Below, piece by piece: positions 6,586-6,656 of a stretch of DNA of 6,656 nucleotides. Every line of letters begins with the position of its first letter. Within the stretch, counting starts at the first letter, position 1. A program made the translations under genes and the position numbers. The notes beneath the pieces were generated by a model. That model did no database searches. It saw only the letters and a program-made list of their open reading frames with translations, and was not told the DNA's origin. The stretch is from an uncultured Verrucomicrobiota bacterium (lineage in GTDB: Bacteria; Verrucomicrobiota; Verrucomicrobiae; Opitutales; Opitutaceae), in contig CAMLQS010000286.1 of the NCBI GenBank assembly GCA_946482165.1, positions 1 to 6,656 on the forward strand. The letters are read 5' to 3'.

Positions 6586-6656
6586 TCACTCCCACTCGAT
6601 GGTCGCGGGAGGCTTGGAACTGATGTCCAGAAGCACTCGCGAGACACCGCGCACCT
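6586..6656 (-). CDS. guaA: GMP synthase (glutamine-hydrolysing), C-terminal end only
   Basis: The last 22 codons are visible, followed by TGA at 6586-6588; the rest lies beyond the right edge. They read VRGVSRVLLDISSKPPATIEWE, ending in the KPPATIEWE tail that is nearly invariant in GuaA (E. coli ends the same way). GuaA aminates XMP to GMP using glutamine and ATP in the cytoplasm, and this C-terminal tail belongs to the dimerisation domain next to the XMP site. A terminator follows closely, so guaA ends its own transcription unit. The identification is firm despite the short stretch, because the motif is so specific. Confidence 0.95.
   Translation of the reverse strand, partial: VRGVSRVLLDISSKPPATIEWE

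Noticed and set aside
6296..6595. 99-codon reverse frame overlapping guaA and the LolA-like gene
   Set aside because: It overlaps both genes out of frame and spans the terminator.

Overview
The window is GC-rich bacterial chromosome with housekeeping content. Coding sequence is dense and intergenic gaps are short. The organism is not identified by any single marker. The GC-rich codon use, the absence of purine-rich Shine-Dalgarno sites, and the ATCCGTG/ATCCGCG-type and GACAGA-type intergenic repeats remind me of Verrucomicrobiota such as Opitutaceae. That is an inference from memory and was not searched.

Layout, left to right. (1) Positions 1-2873, + strand: a large RND-family permease of the heavy-metal efflux (CusA/CzcA) type, cut at its 5' end by the window edge. 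(2) Positions 2874-3025: a convergent intergenic region filled by nested inverted and direct repeats. (3) Positions 3026-5557, - strand: hisD (histidinol dehydrogenase) followed by hisC (histidinol-phosphate aminotransferase). They are separated by a 132-bp spacer that holds a perfect 14-bp hairpin at the hisD stop codon and a long imperfect purine/pyrimidine inverted repeat. (4) Positions 5558-5715: the hisD upstream region, plus an intrinsic terminator belonging to the next gene. (5) Positions 5716-6471, - strand: a small secreted protein, probably of LolA-like fold. (6) Positions 6538-6562: a strong intrinsic terminator. (7) Positions 6586-6656, - strand: the last 22 codons of guaA (GMP synthase).

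How the genes relate. HisC and HisD catalyse late steps of histidine synthesis: HisC makes histidinol phosphate, a phosphatase step follows, and HisD oxidises histidinol to histidine. They probably form a two-gene hisDC unit. guaA and the LolA-like gene each have their own terminator, so they look like separate transcription units that share only orientation with the his genes. The efflux permease converges on hisC and is functionally unrelated.

I see no defence system, mobile element, CRISPR array, tRNA or rRNA. The most unusual parts are the repeat-filled 2874-3025 spacer, the repeat-laden hisD-hisC spacer, and several insertions in the RND permease, including a probable extra pair of membrane helices.
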